Positions 35,167 through 44,097 of a DNA stretch of 64,000 nt are shown one piece after another (the stretch's first letter is position 1; each line of letters starts with the position of its first letter). The stretch comes from Candidatus Freyarchaeota archaeon (GTDB taxonomy: Archaea > Asgardarchaeota > Jordiarchaeia > Jordiarchaeales > Jordiarchaeaceae), in assembly GCA_030587365.1 (NCBI GenBank), contig JAUQZE010000007.1:110907-174906 (forward strand), read 5' to 3'. A model generated the notes under the pieces. The model had not been told where the DNA came from, did no database searches, and saw nothing but the letters and a program-made list of their open reading frames with translations. Made by a program: the position numbers and the translations under genes.

Positions 35167-37122
35167 CTACCTTTTCAGGGCGGCTTCTATTTCAGCCATC
35201 ACTTGCTTGAACTTGAAGTGCTGCGTATCTATGGCTCCACTTGGACAAGCGGCGGCACAGGCACCACAGCCTTTACACAGTACACTGTTTATATTTGATT
35301 TGCCATCTACAGTCATACCGATCGCTCCATATGGGCATACGTCTTGGCATACCTTGCATCCAGAGCAGAGTTCTTCGTCGACCACGCTAAAGTAGGGTTC
35401 GATCTCCACCTCGCCCATGCCCATGAGCGCTACGGCGGCTGCGGCTGCACCCTTGCCTTGAGCTACGGCGTCAGGGATGTCTTTAGGTCCTTGAGCCATG
35501 CCGCATACGAATACGCCGTCTGTTAAGGTGTCAACTGGACGTAGCTTGGGGTGCGCCTCCAGTAAGAATCCGTCTGCACTCTTGGAGAGCCGGAATAAGT
35601 GTTGTATTTCAGTGGTGTCCTTTCTGGGAATCACAGCGGATGCTAGAACCACCAAGTCCACTTCTATCTCCATAAGTTGGCCGAGTAGTGTGTCTTCCGC
35701 GCGGACTAATAGTTTTTCTGTTCCGGGGACTTGTCGGACTTCTGCCACTCTTCCTCGAACAAAGTTTACACCATATTCTCTTCCCGCAATCTCGTAGAAT
35801 TCATCGTAGCCCTTCCCAAAGGTCCGCATATCCATGTAAAATATGAACACCTCAGCATCAGGATACTTTTCCTTAATCTGCCTCGCATGCTTCACACTAT
35901 AAGTGCAGCAGACCCTGGAGCAGTACTGGAACAACCTCTGATCCCGCGAACCCACACACTGAATGAACGCTATCCGCTTCGGCTTCTCATGGGTCGATGG
36001 AACAATCACCTTACCACCCGTTGGACCAAATGAACTCAGCAACCTCTCCAGCTCAAGGGAAGTGATAACGTTGGACAAACGACCATAACCATACTGGGGC
36101 GCTTCAAACGGAGTAAACACATCATAACCCGTAGCTATTATCACCGTGCCCACGTTCAACTCTATCTCTTTCTCCTGCTGGTTAAAGTCAATCGCCTCAG
36201 GCTCACAGACCTTCACACACAGCTTGCACTCTATACACTTTTCTTTATCGATGGTGTAAAGGTTAGGGACGGCTTGAGGGAAAGGAATGTATACGGCTCT
36301 TCTTGCACCAAAGCCTACTTCGAACTCGTTGGGAACGTATACTGGGCAGACTTCAACACATTTTCCACAACCAGTGCATTTTCCGGCTAACACGTATCTC
36401 GGATGCTCCACTATCTTCACTTTGAAGTTGCCCACGTATCCCTCAACACTTTTTATTTCGCTATAGGTATGGAGTTCAATATTCGGGTTACGGGATACAT
36501 CCACCATTTTTGGAGTTAGAATACACGCACTGCAGTCCATGGTGGGAAATGTCTTGTCGAGCTGCGCCATTCTCCCCCCTATAGTGGGAGATTTTTCGAG
36601 AAGGTAAACTTTGAATCCCGCATTAGCAATATCCAGCGCGGCTGAGATTCCAGCTATACCACCTCCCACTATGAGACACTCCGGCGTCACTTTTACTTTC
36701 TGCACTTCCAGCGGCTCCAACTCCGCAGCCTTGGCCACAGCAATCCTTATCAGGTCTTTTGCCTTTTCGAGCGCTTCTTCCGGTTGCCTCATGTGAACCC
36801 AGGTGTCATGCTCTCTAATGTTTGCCTGTTCAAAAAGGAACTGATTTAATCCAGCCTCCACACACACCCTCCGGAAAGTTGGCTCGTGAAGCCTCGGGCT
36901 GCAGGCTGCAACCACTATTCGGTTGAGGTTCTGTTCCTTAATGTCTACCTTGATCATTTCCTGACCGGGATCCGAACACATGAATCGATAATCTTTCGCT
37001 ACAACCACATTGGGCAGAGTTTTTGCGTATTCAGTCAGAACTGAAGGATTAACTATACCAGCTATGTTAGTACCGCAGTGACACACATAAACTCCTATGC
37101 GTACTTCTTCTTTTTCACCCAT
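35167..37122 (-). CDS. hdrA: Heterodisulfide reductase subunit A (FAD and Fe-S)
   Basis: 651 residues. The N-terminal CHCGTNIAG, the FAD site VGGGIAGISAALDIANAGF, two [4Fe-4S] motifs CTGCGKCVEVCPV and CIECKLCVKVCEP, the HdrA-specific QYCSRVCCTYSVKHA and C-terminal ferredoxin motifs CSGCKVCQDVCPY and CKGCGACAAACPS are all present. No in-frame TGA, so unlike some methanococcal HdrA this is a Cys form. HdrA carries the bifurcating FAD between MvhD and HdrBC. ATG 37122 is preceded by the shared mvh/hdr element. Confidence 0.96.
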   Translation of the reverse strand: MGEKEEVRIGVYVCHCGTNIAGIVNPSVLTEYAKTLPNVVVAKDYRFMCSDPGQEMIKVDIKEQNLNRIVVAACSPRLHEPTFRRVCVEAGLNQFLFEQANIREHDTWVHMRQPEEALEKAKDLIRIAVAKAAELEPLEVQKVKVTPECLIVGGGIAGISAALDIANAGFKVYLLEKSPTIGGRMAQLDKTFPTMDCSACILTPKMVDVSRNPNIELHTYSEIKSVEGYVGNFKVKIVEHPRYVLAGKCTGCGKCVEVCPVYVPNEFEVGFGARRAVYIPFPQAVPNLYTIDKEKCIECKLCVKVCEPEAIDFNQQEKEIELNVGTVIIATGYDVFTPFEAPQYGYGRLSNVITSLELERLLSSFGPTGGKVIVPSTHEKPKRIAFIQCVGSRDQRLFQYCSRVCCTYSVKHARQIKEKYPDAEVFIFYMDMRTFGKGYDEFYEIAGREYGVNFVRGRVAEVRQVPGTEKLLVRAEDTLLGQLMEIEVDLVVLASAVIPRKDTTEIQHLFRLSKSADGFLLEAHPKLRPVDTLTDGVFVCGMAQGPKDIPDAVAQGKGAAAAAVALMGMGEVEIEPYFSVVDEELCSGCKVCQDVCPYGAIGMTVDGKSNINSVLCKGCGACAAACPSGAIDTQHFKFKQVMAEIEAALKR

Positions 37123-37551
37123 TCGGATTTCCTCCGAGCTTCAATTTTGAAAGGGCAATACTAAATTAAATTATCATTAAAGATTTTTCCCACGCGTATT
37201 TTCAGGGGAAATTTTTCCGTGGTCTACAGTTATTTTTTATATTTAATGCTTTCGTTATCCCGCAGTTAATAAAACACACCAACCCTAAAAAGAAGACAAA
37301 ACAACAAACAAAACAAAAAGTAAAAATAAAAAAATAAAAACCCAAGCCTCAAAAAACAGTACAAAAAACCAACACCACACACAAAAAATATAGTCATAAA
37401 TAGATGGTGAAATTATTATGCACTCCTTCTGTAGATGGGCTTATACACAAATTAGAATTAAGCCTTCATTTTAAGCGACAAAATTATATCTCCCTAAATT
37501 AATTTAATTACCGTTTAATTTATAATAGAACTTCAAGAGGAGTCTACCTAA
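37123..37551. other. Intergenic region with AC-biased plus strand
   Basis: Left part holds the hdrA promoter-leader element (37184-37259). About 37265-37400 is remarkably poor in G and T on the plus strand (runs of A and C), with no gene. The TPR gene promoter lies to the right. Confidence 0.5.
37184..37259 (-). promoter_or_regulatory. Shared mvh/hdr promoter-leader element, copy B (hdrA)
   Basis: Second copy of the ~75-nt element, ~62 nt ahead of the hdrA ATG. The TATA-like sequence is at 37238-37250, and the CCACG ... CGTGG arms and the ACGCGT core are conserved. A few differences are scattered in the AT-rich loop, while the arms and TATA are kept. Confidence 0.7.
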
Positions 37552-38211
37552 ATGGGTACTCTGAGGATAACTTGCGACCACTGCGGAGCCCCACTGCAAT
37601 ACTCCAAAGGGGAAACCGTCCTAACCTGCCCCTACTGTAAGTGCACAGTAAAACTAAGAATAAAACCAGAAGAAGAAGAGGAAGAAGCCGAAGAAGTCTC
37701 GGATGAGGAAATGGAAGAAGTCTCAGAAGAAGAAACGGAAGAAGCTGAAGAACACAACGACCGGGGGGTTGCCCTTTATAATAAGGGGTTGCTTGACGAG
37801 GCGATACGAGAATACAGAGAGGCAATAAAAATAAAATCAGACTATGCCGAAGCCCACTATAACTTGGGGCTTGCCCTTAGGTCTAAGGGGTTACCTGATG
37901 AGGCGATACCAGAATATAAAAGGGCGCTAAGAATAGAACCAGACCTTGCCGACGCCCACAACAACCTGGGGAACGCCCTTTATGATAAGGGGTTGCTTGA
38001 CGAGGCGATACGAGAATACAGAGAGGAGCTAAGAATAAACCCAGACCTTGCCGAAGCCCATTACAACCTGGGGAACGCCCTTTATGATAAGGGATTGCTT
38101 GATGAGTCGGTACGAGAATACAGAGAGGCACTAAAAACAAAACCAGACCTTGCCAAATATATTCCTAAGGACCGCCGGAAGAAGATTCATAAGGGTCATC
38201 GGTGGTTTTAA
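37552..38211 (+). CDS. TPR-repeat protein with N-terminal zinc ribbon
   Basis: 219 residues. Zinc ribbon CDHCGAPLQ ... CPYCKC at residues 9-35, an acidic Glu-rich linker (~38-70), then three to four 34-residue TPRs (AEAHYNLGLALRSKGLPDEAIPEYKRAL type). The TPR units are also near-identical at DNA level (a ~102-nt period around 37760-38150), a sign of recent duplication. The last repeat leads into a basic tail. Probably a protein-protein scaffold. Confidence 0.8.
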   Translation: MGTLRITCDHCGAPLQYSKGETVLTCPYCKCTVKLRIKPEEEEEEAEEVSDEEMEEVSEEETEEAEEHNDRGVALYNKGLLDEAIREYREAIKIKSDYAEAHYNLGLALRSKGLPDEAIPEYKRALRIEPDLADAHNNLGNALYDKGLLDEAIREYREELRINPDLAEAHYNLGNALYDKGLLDESVREYREALKTKPDLAKYIPKDRRKKIHKGHRWF

Positions 38212-38530
38212 AGAGTCTTCTCGGAAACAAGAGAGACTGGAATCAGAGAAGTATAACGCAGATGACCAGCGATCCAGACTTTGCCGATGTATCTTCTGAT
38301 CCTGTAAATGTAATCCTTGACCCTTGTGAAGAAACCATTTTTCAAGTCCCTTTTTAACAGAACGGAATTATGTGGAGTTTTTAAGAGATTTTATAGTACT
38401 TACAGTTGCCACCAGAGAATCTTGTCTTTAGAGAAACTAAAGGCAGCGCGCTACACTGGTGCACACATCCATAACAAATCCTTTCCTCCTACTCTCTGAA
38501 TAAGAACACATACAAAATAGGGATGAAGCA
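38212..38530. other. Intergenic, nothing recognised
   Basis: About 320 nt with no supported gene or RNA. SD GGGATGA for the next gene lies at the right end. Confidence 0.4.
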
Positions 38531-38989
38531 ATGTCCAAAAAAGCTGAGCAGGTAAATGTTCTTAAAGGGATTAGCTCACCAGATACGCGTCATGCCTTAT
38601 TTGAACTATGCAAGTGGTGCACCTGGTATCAGAAACTAGAGGTTAAAACTCTTTTCGGAACCCACATTAAGAAACCCCACAAAAATTGCCCCAATTGCAA
38701 TTGCCCAACAACGATAATTCCTGATGAAATAGTTTGCGCATGCGGGGTTTGTAGAAGGCTGCTCGTAGAAAAATTCGTGATATCCCTTAACAGTGGCAAA
38801 AAGGTGTCCTCCGTGGAGTATGACTACGAATGCTACAATTGCGGAAACACGTCAAATATCACTTTTCTTCATCTTTGCGGCGACGGAGAACTAGGTGAGT
38901 GCGACGCTTTATCCAAAAACGAAGGGGAGAAACCCATCGGATTCGAGTGCATAAGATGCCACAAGTATACTCCAAACACAACAATCTAG
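38531..38989 (+). CDS. Cysteine-rich zinc-finger-like protein, unknown
   Basis: 152 residues from ATG 38531 after GGGATGA. Fifteen or so cysteines occur in pairs: LCKWCTWY, NCPNCNCP, VCACGVCRR, ECYNCGNTS, CIRCHKY. This points to three zinc ribbons or a structural zinc array. Archaea have many such proteins bound to ribosomes or nucleic acid; no specific match. Independent of the TPR gene. Confidence 0.55.
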   Translation: MSKKAEQVNVLKGISSPDTRHALFELCKWCTWYQKLEVKTLFGTHIKKPHKNCPNCNCPTTIIPDEIVCACGVCRRLLVEKFVISLNSGKKVSSVEYDYECYNCGNTSNITFLHLCGDGELGECDALSKNEGEKPIGFECIRCHKYTPNTTI

Positions 38990-38991
38990 TT

Positions 38992-39204
38992 TTAAAGAAC
39001 TTCTTTCTCCTCCTCAAGCAACCTCTTTCTGAGAAGAATAATCTCTATCCCAGCATCCACCACAGCACTAAAAAGAAGAGCCAAATGAACTGAAGAAATA
39101 TTCCTAAAACTAAGCCTCCCTAGTATCACTCCAAACCCTAACCAAATCATCAAAAGCCCCACGCTGCTCAGGACCAGAAACCACCAATCCCCACTCTGTC
39201 CCAA
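38992..39204 (-). CDS. Small two-helix membrane protein
   Basis: 70 residues, TTG 39204, with two hydrophobic helices (WWFLVLSSVGLLMIWLGFGVILG and VHLALLFSAVVDAGIEIILL) and a charged C-terminus (RKRLLEEEKEVL). Ends 2 nt from the end of the convergent Cys-rich gene. Weak start signal, so the existence of the gene is uncertain. Confidence 0.4.
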   Translation of the reverse strand: MGQSGDWWFLVLSSVGLLMIWLGFGVILGRLSFRNISSVHLALLFSAVVDAGIEIILLRKRLLEEEKEVL

Positions 39205-39582
39205 CCGACCATGGTTATTCTCCGTAAACTAAAACAAACAATAAACCAGAAAATAAACACAAAACCCCACACAAAAAACACAAGAAACAATAGTTAGAAT
39301 AAATTTACCTCACGTAGAAAAATGTCGCAAAAAAAGCAAAACGCCCCATTTAAAACTCGAAAAATTAAAAACAAAACAAACTCCAAACCACCAAAAACCC
39401 CAAAAACAAAACAGCCAAACACCCAAAAAACACCAAACCACCAGAAACTATAGCGGACAAACAGAGCAAATAATTTATAAATTAAAAACCCTAACGTAAG
39501 ACGGCGCAAAAACCATATAAACACGCCAACAAATAACAACCACCAATTTAAATTAATTATGACCAAAAGAAGGTAGCCAACT
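39205..39582. other. AC-rich intergenic region upstream of hdrC
   Basis: The plus strand is dominated by A and C from ~39230 to ~39560. A TATA-like ATAATTTATAAATT is near 39466-39480. The minus-strand hydrophobic frame here (39294-39758) looks like a composition artefact. Confidence 0.5.
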
Positions 39583-40161
39583 ATGGTTGAAGAACAAAAA
39601 ATAGTAAGAAAAACAGATCCAAAATTCATTGAGGAAATAATAGAGTACGGATCAAAGTACTTCACAAAAGAAGAAATGGAAAGACTGAGAGCGTGCATAA
39701 ATTGCGGCACATGCACAGCCGGCTGCCCTTCAGGGAGGAGGACTGCTTGGCGTATCAAGAAGATTTTCAGGAGAGCTCAGCTGGGGCTGAAGGAAGATGC
39801 TCTGAAGGATGAGGGGCTTTGGGACTGCACGACATGTTATACCTGTGCCGAGCGTTGCCCTCGTAAGGTGCCTACTACTGATGCTGTTCGTGTTATTCGT
39901 AATCTTGCTTTTAGGAGTGGTGTTGCTAATCCGAGGCATTTGGCTGTTTGTGGTTATCTTTTCAGGTTTGGTCATGCGGTTCCGATTAATGATGAGACTA
40001 GGGTTGTTAGGAAGAAGATTGGTTTGGATGAACTTCCTGCTACGGTTCATAAGTATCCTGAGGGTTTGAAAGAGGTTAATAAAATAGTTGAGGAGACTGG
40101 GTTTAAGAAAGTGGTTGATGAGGCTCAGAAGGAGGCTCAGAAGAAGGATGAAAAGAAGTAG
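39583..40161 (+). CDS. hdrC: Heterodisulfide reductase subunit C
   Basis: 192 residues with two [4Fe-4S] motifs, CINCGTCTAGCPSGRRTAWRIKK (~45-60) and CTTCYTCAERCPRKVPTTDAVR (~84-100), and the HdrC C-terminal helix. It carries electrons from HdrA to HdrB. The stop overlaps the hdrB start by 14 nt, so the genes are coupled. Codon third positions shift from A/C-rich to G/T-rich near 39740. Confidence 0.94.
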   Translation: MVEEQKIVRKTDPKFIEEIIEYGSKYFTKEEMERLRACINCGTCTAGCPSGRRTAWRIKKIFRRAQLGLKEDALKDEGLWDCTTCYTCAERCPRKVPTTDAVRVIRNLAFRSGVANPRHLAVCGYLFRFGHAVPINDETRVVRKKIGLDELPATVHKYPEGLKEVNKIVEETGFKKVVDEAQKEAQKKDEKK

Positions 40162-41047
40162 GTATGCTTACTTTTTGGGTTGTTTGACTCCGAACAGGTA
40201 TCCTGGTATTGAAGCGGTTACTAAGGATGTGCTTAATGCTTTTGATATTGACGTGTTGGAGATGGGTGGTGCTTCTTGTTGTCCTGCGCCGGGTGTGTTT
40301 GGTTCTTTTGACCTTTTTACTTGGTTAACTATTGCTGCGAGGAACCTCACTATTGCTGAGGGTGTGGGTGCGAATATTGTGGTTACTTGTAATGGATGCT
40401 TTGGGACTCTTCAAGAGGCTAATGAGATGCTTAAGGAGAATAAGGAGTTGAGGGCGCAGGTTAATGAGGTTTTGGCTAAGATTGGTAGGGAGTTTAAGGG
40501 TACGATTGAGGTTAGGCATGTGGTTGATGTTCTGCGGAATGAGGTGGGTCTTGAGAGGATTAGTGATATGACTATTCAGCCTTTGACTGGGGTTAGGGTT
40601 GGGGTGCATTATGGTTGCCACTTTTTGAAGCCGAGTGAGGTTAGGAATCAGGGGAATCCTGAAACTTCTATGATTTTGGAAGAATTGATTAGTGCTGTGG
40701 ATGCATTACCGCTGGATTATAAGGATAAGTTGATGTGTTGTGGTGCTGGTGGTGGTGTGAGGGCTGCGAAGCTGGATGTGGCTTTGGATTTCACGAAGGA
40801 AAAGGTTGACAATATGTTGGCGGCGGGTGCTGATTGTGTCTGTACGCCTTGTGCTTTCTGTCACTTCCAGTTTGATGCGGGTCAGCAGGAGATCAATTCT
40901 AAGATTAAGAATGGTCATTATAATCTTCCGGTGGTGTATGTTACTCAGCTGATTGGGTTGGGGCTTGGTATTTCTCCTGTCAGGATGGGGCTGTACGATA
41001 ATAAGACGCAGGTTCAAACGTTGCTTGACAAGATTCGTGCAGCTTAA
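40148..41047 (+). CDS. hdrB: Heterodisulfide reductase subunit B
   Basis: 299 residues from ATG 40148 (MKRSRYAYFLGCLTPNR); the frame extends upstream within hdrC but those codons are just hdrC in another frame. The two cysteine-rich motifs that bind the non-cubane [4Fe-4S] clusters are present: ASCCPAPGVF with CNGCFGTLQEA, and VHYGCHFLKPSE, LMCCGAGGG, CTPCAFCHFQFD. HdrB reduces the heterodisulfide in methanogens; in other archaea the acceptor is uncertain. Strongly G/T-biased codons. Confidence 0.95.
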   Translation: MKRSRYAYFLGCLTPNRYPGIEAVTKDVLNAFDIDVLEMGGASCCPAPGVFGSFDLFTWLTIAARNLTIAEGVGANIVVTCNGCFGTLQEANEMLKENKELRAQVNEVLAKIGREFKGTIEVRHVVDVLRNEVGLERISDMTIQPLTGVRVGVHYGCHFLKPSEVRNQGNPETSMILEELISAVDALPLDYKDKLMCCGAGGGVRAAKLDVALDFTKEKVDNMLAAGADCVCTPCAFCHFQFDAGQQEINSKIKNGHYNLPVVYVTQLIGLGLGISPVRMGLYDNKTQVQTLLDKIRAA

Positions 41048-41500
41048 TTCAATCTTCTTTTTGCTTGGTATATTCTTTATTTGTTAGGATTTAGGGGGGT
41101 CTGTTTTTTCTTTCTGCTTTCATGTTTTTTATGGTAGTGGTATTGTATATGGTATAGCAGGGATAGTGTAACAAGTGTTATGGGTACTATTAAGCCGGTA
41201 ACCAGTGATTTGTTTTGGGGTATTTTGTGGAGAATGGTGCTTGGGCGGTGTATTCTTTTTAATTAGTTTGTTTAGGTTGTCGTCATGTTTTTGTTATTTT
41301 TGGTTTTTTCTGGGTCATATTTATATTTATACTGGGAATATTCGATTATGATAGAAAATTTCTATTATGAATTATTGTAGTTAAGTCTTAGTCTTTAGTA
41401 ATGCTTTTAAGCTTAGGATTTAGATGGGAATTTCATATGATAATATTGTATTGAGCCAAGGTTTGCAGAGATATGCAATTATTCTTGGAGGTGCAATGTT
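41048..41500. other. Intergenic region before eS17
   Basis: About 450 nt, T/G-rich. The only feature seen is the SD GGAGGTG at 41487-41493 for the eS17 gene. Confidence 0.4.
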
Positions 41501-41935
41501 CTGGGTAAAATAAGGCCTTCCTATATTAAAAGGATTGCAAAAACTCTAACTGAAAAGTTTCCAAATGTCTTCAGTAGTAACTTTGATGAGGATAAGAAGC
41601 TTGTAAGTAAGTACACGAATGTAGAATCTAAAAGGGTTCGAAACAGAATAGCTGGCTATGTTGCAAGCATAGTGAAAGGCAGTCAATATGAGTACGTGGC
41701 TCCCGAGGAAGAGGAATTTCCAGAAGATTACGAAGAGTATGAATTGACTAGAAGAAAAGAAGCTGAGGAAGAAGCCGAGGAAGAGGTAGCAGAAGAGGAA
41801 GAAGCTGCGGAAGAAGTTGCTGAAGAGGAAACTGTAGCAGCCGAAGAAGAGACTGGAAAGAAGAAGAAGGCAAAGAAGAAGGAGAAACCAAAGAAGGAGA
41901 AAACGGCGAAGAAGAAGGCAAAGAAGAAGAAGTGA
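41501..41935 (+). CDS. rps17e: 30S ribosomal protein eS17 with CTG start and long charged tail
   Basis: 144 residues. GKIRPSYIKRIAKTLTEKFP, then NKKLV-like FDEDKKLVSKYTNVESKRVRNRIAGYVASIV, is eS17. No ATG, GTG or TTG exists in this frame between the upstream stop (41441) and the conserved Gly; CTG 41501 sits exactly where the family Met is expected and 7 nt after GGAGGTG. A nearby ATG (41496) is in another frame and stops after five codons. After ~65 residues the protein continues with an Ala/Glu- then Lys-rich tail, longer than usual for eS17. Confidence 0.88.
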   Translation: MGKIRPSYIKRIAKTLTEKFPNVFSSNFDEDKKLVSKYTNVESKRVRNRIAGYVASIVKGSQYEYVAPEEEEFPEDYEEYELTRRKEAEEEAEEEVAEEEEAAEEVAEEETVAAEEETGKKKKAKKKEKPKKEKTAKKKAKKKK

Positions 41936-42249
41936 AAAATCTCAGAGCAATCTATTATTACTTTTTGGATTTTACCTTATTATGTGTGGAAAATGTGGTC
42001 TTATTTTCAATTTTTTGAACTTATTTTTTGTAACTTTGAAGAGCGGCTATTTAAAATATGAAGTCTTTGAATTCTTCGTGTGTACTTGTTTGTTTTTGAC
42101 GAAATTTCCGCGAAATATTTTTATTGATTTGATGCTTTTTTGTGTGTGTAATGATTTGCTTGTGACTGATTGTTATACTTTGTTTCCTAGTTAGAAGTTT
42201 TGGAGGCAGGAATATTCTACCTAAAGGTGTTTCGCGACTTCTTAATTCT

Positions 42250-43275
42250 TTGAATTTCTATCCTTCCGTGTGGCGTTGTCGTGGATATTGTGCTCCTGAG
42301 GAAGTGGATCTCAAACCTACGTTGAAGTGTAATTTAAAGTGTAGGATGTGTTTTCAGCGTAAGTTGTCCGATGAGTATCGTAGGAAGATGTATGGGTCTG
42401 AGCTGTCAACGGAGAGGTATCTTTCTTTAATAGGGGAACTGGCGAGTATGGGTACTAGACGGGTGCACGTGGTTGGTGGTGGGGAGCCTCTTCTCCGGAA
42501 GGATATTTTGGAGATTATGACTTCTATAAAGAAGTACGGAATGGAAGGAGTTCTGACTACTAACGGTACGCTGTTTAGTGAGGATTTGATTCGGGAAATG
42601 GTTAAACTGAATTGGGATATTGCTATGTTTTCAGTTGATGGACCTGTTGCCGATGTTTATGATGACATTCGTGGGGTTGATGGGTCTTTTGATAAAGTTT
42701 ATTCGGCTATGAAAACTTTGAGCAGAGTTAAAGCGGAATACTGTGCAGTTAAACCGCTGTTGCACATTCACTGTGTGATACTGAATATGAACTTTATGAT
42801 TATCGATGAAATGATTGATTTGGCTCATGATGTGGGAGCAAATATTGTTACTTTTGATAAGTATTATCCGGAGTATGAAGAGTTAATTCTTAGAAAGGAG
42901 GATGTGTCAATAACTCTTAAGAATCTGCAAAAGGCGTATGAGAAGGCTCAAAGGTATGGGATATACATAAATGTGGAAGACTTTCTTTCGCTGTGGTTGA
43001 AACCGTCTCCCAATACTCGATGCTACTGGCCTTGGCTTTATGCTGATATTGATCCAAATGGAGACATATTACCCTGCTGCTTTAGCCACGATGTTATGGG
43101 AAACATTAAGAGGCATAGTTTCAGGCAAATTTGGGATGGAGAAAAATACAACGAACTCCGAAAACTCTTCAAGAAAAAAGAATTACCAGATTTCTGCGAG
43201 GGATGCACGCTTTATCCGGGACTAATAAATCGCATTCCTCTGGGAAAAGTACTTCACGGTTTAAGACTAGCCTAA
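42250..43275 (+). CDS. Radical SAM protein with SPASM-like C-terminus
   Basis: 341 residues from TTG 42250. The radical SAM motif is CNLKCRMC (CxxxCxxC), followed by VHVVGGGEPLLRKDI (GGEP) and LTTNGTLFSEDLI. The C-terminus has CYWPWLYADIDPNGDILPCCFSHDVMG and CEGCTLYPG, a SPASM-type auxiliary cluster region. An upstream extension to ATT 42214, which lies 7 nt after GGAGG (42202-42206), adds ILPKGVSRLLNS and may be the real start. Such proteins modify peptides or build cofactors; the target is unknown. Confidence 0.85.
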   Translation: MNFYPSVWRCRGYCAPEEVDLKPTLKCNLKCRMCFQRKLSDEYRRKMYGSELSTERYLSLIGELASMGTRRVHVVGGGEPLLRKDILEIMTSIKKYGMEGVLTTNGTLFSEDLIREMVKLNWDIAMFSVDGPVADVYDDIRGVDGSFDKVYSAMKTLSRVKAEYCAVKPLLHIHCVILNMNFMIIDEMIDLAHDVGANIVTFDKYYPEYEELILRKEDVSITLKNLQKAYEKAQRYGIYINVEDFLSLWLKPSPNTRCYWPWLYADIDPNGDILPCCFSHDVMGNIKRHSFRQIWDGEKYNELRKLFKKKELPDFCEGCTLYPGLINRIPLGKVLHGLRLA

Positions 43276-43289
43276 AAATTAGACTAAAG

Positions 43290-44012
43290 CTATTTTCCTT
43301 TAGTGTAGAAATCCAGAGAGGTGGGTTTTTTCGGTAGGGGCAAATCTATAATAGTTATTCTCTCTGTGAGGGGAAGAGCGACATTATAAATCGGTGTGGT
43401 TGCGACCTCCGCGTAACTCTTGCCCCTGTGAGCATGCCCGTGAATCACGAAATCTAACTTATTGCTAAGAATCAGTTTTTCGTATTTTTTGCATCCCAGC
43501 TCAGGATACTGCGAAGAATTTTCACCCACCAAAGTATTGTAGGTGGGAGGATAGTGCAGTAATAGACATTTATAATCGGATTCGAGTTCCGAGACTAGTT
43601 TTCCAACCTTTTCTCTTCTTTCATTGTAAATCCGCCATATGTTTGGAATATTCTTTCTCTGCCAAAAAGTGGGTCTATCCAGCGAACCCTTGGAGGCTAC
43701 GATGCCTAGGGTTTTACCTTCTGACTCAAGAACATAGGTTTCTTCCTCAAGAAATCGAATTTTACCCGAAGCCTTTTTTCGGATGTCCTCGTGTAAGTGT
43801 TCGTATTCTTCATTTCCGAAAACCGCAACAATAGGGCAGTCAACTCTGATCGCCTCAACAACCTTATCTACTTCTTCTATTTCTCCCTTGTAAATGAGGT
43901 CTCCCGCTAGAACAAACAAATCGATACTCTTAAGGTCTATATTGGATAATGCTTTGTTTAACAGTTCAAGATGTTTTGGGGAATGGATATCCGAAACCGC
44001 GGCGATCTTCAA
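43290..44012 (-). CDS. Calcineurin-type metallophosphoesterase
   Basis: 240 residues. The metal-binding motifs are complete: AVSDIHSPKH (D-x-H), LAGDLIYKG (GD), VFGNEEYEH (GNE), LLLHYPP (H) and IHGHAHRGK (GHxH). A cytoplasmic phosphoesterase of the archaeal Icc/YfcE-like kind; the substrate is unknown. Convergent with the radical SAM gene. Confidence 0.88.
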   Translation of the reverse strand: MKIAAVSDIHSPKHLELLNKALSNIDLKSIDLFVLAGDLIYKGEIEEVDKVVEAIRVDCPIVAVFGNEEYEHLHEDIRKKASGKIRFLEEETYVLESEGKTLGIVASKGSLDRPTFWQRKNIPNIWRIYNERREKVGKLVSELESDYKCLLLHYPPTYNTLVGENSSQYPELGCKKYEKLILSNKLDFVIHGHAHRGKSYAEVATTPIYNVALPLTERITIIDLPLPKKPTSLDFYTKGK

Positions 44013-44097
44013 TTTTATCTCATCCCTTTTTCATTGGAAGATTGTTTGAAATCCTTTTTTAGGGTTACCACACTAGTTTATAATTGATTATTAGACG

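Noticed and set aside
39294..39758. Hydrophobic 154-residue frame on the minus strand
   Set aside because: It lies in AC-rich DNA and overlaps the start of hdrC; the Phe/Leu/Val-rich protein is what such composition produces by chance.
41496..41513. ATG 41496 as the eS17 start
   Set aside because: It is out of frame with the conserved sequence and meets a stop after five codons; only a sequence error would rescue it.
41982..42194. 70-residue Phe/Cys-rich frame after eS17
   Set aside because: T-rich composition artefact without SD; overlaps the leader of the radical SAM gene.
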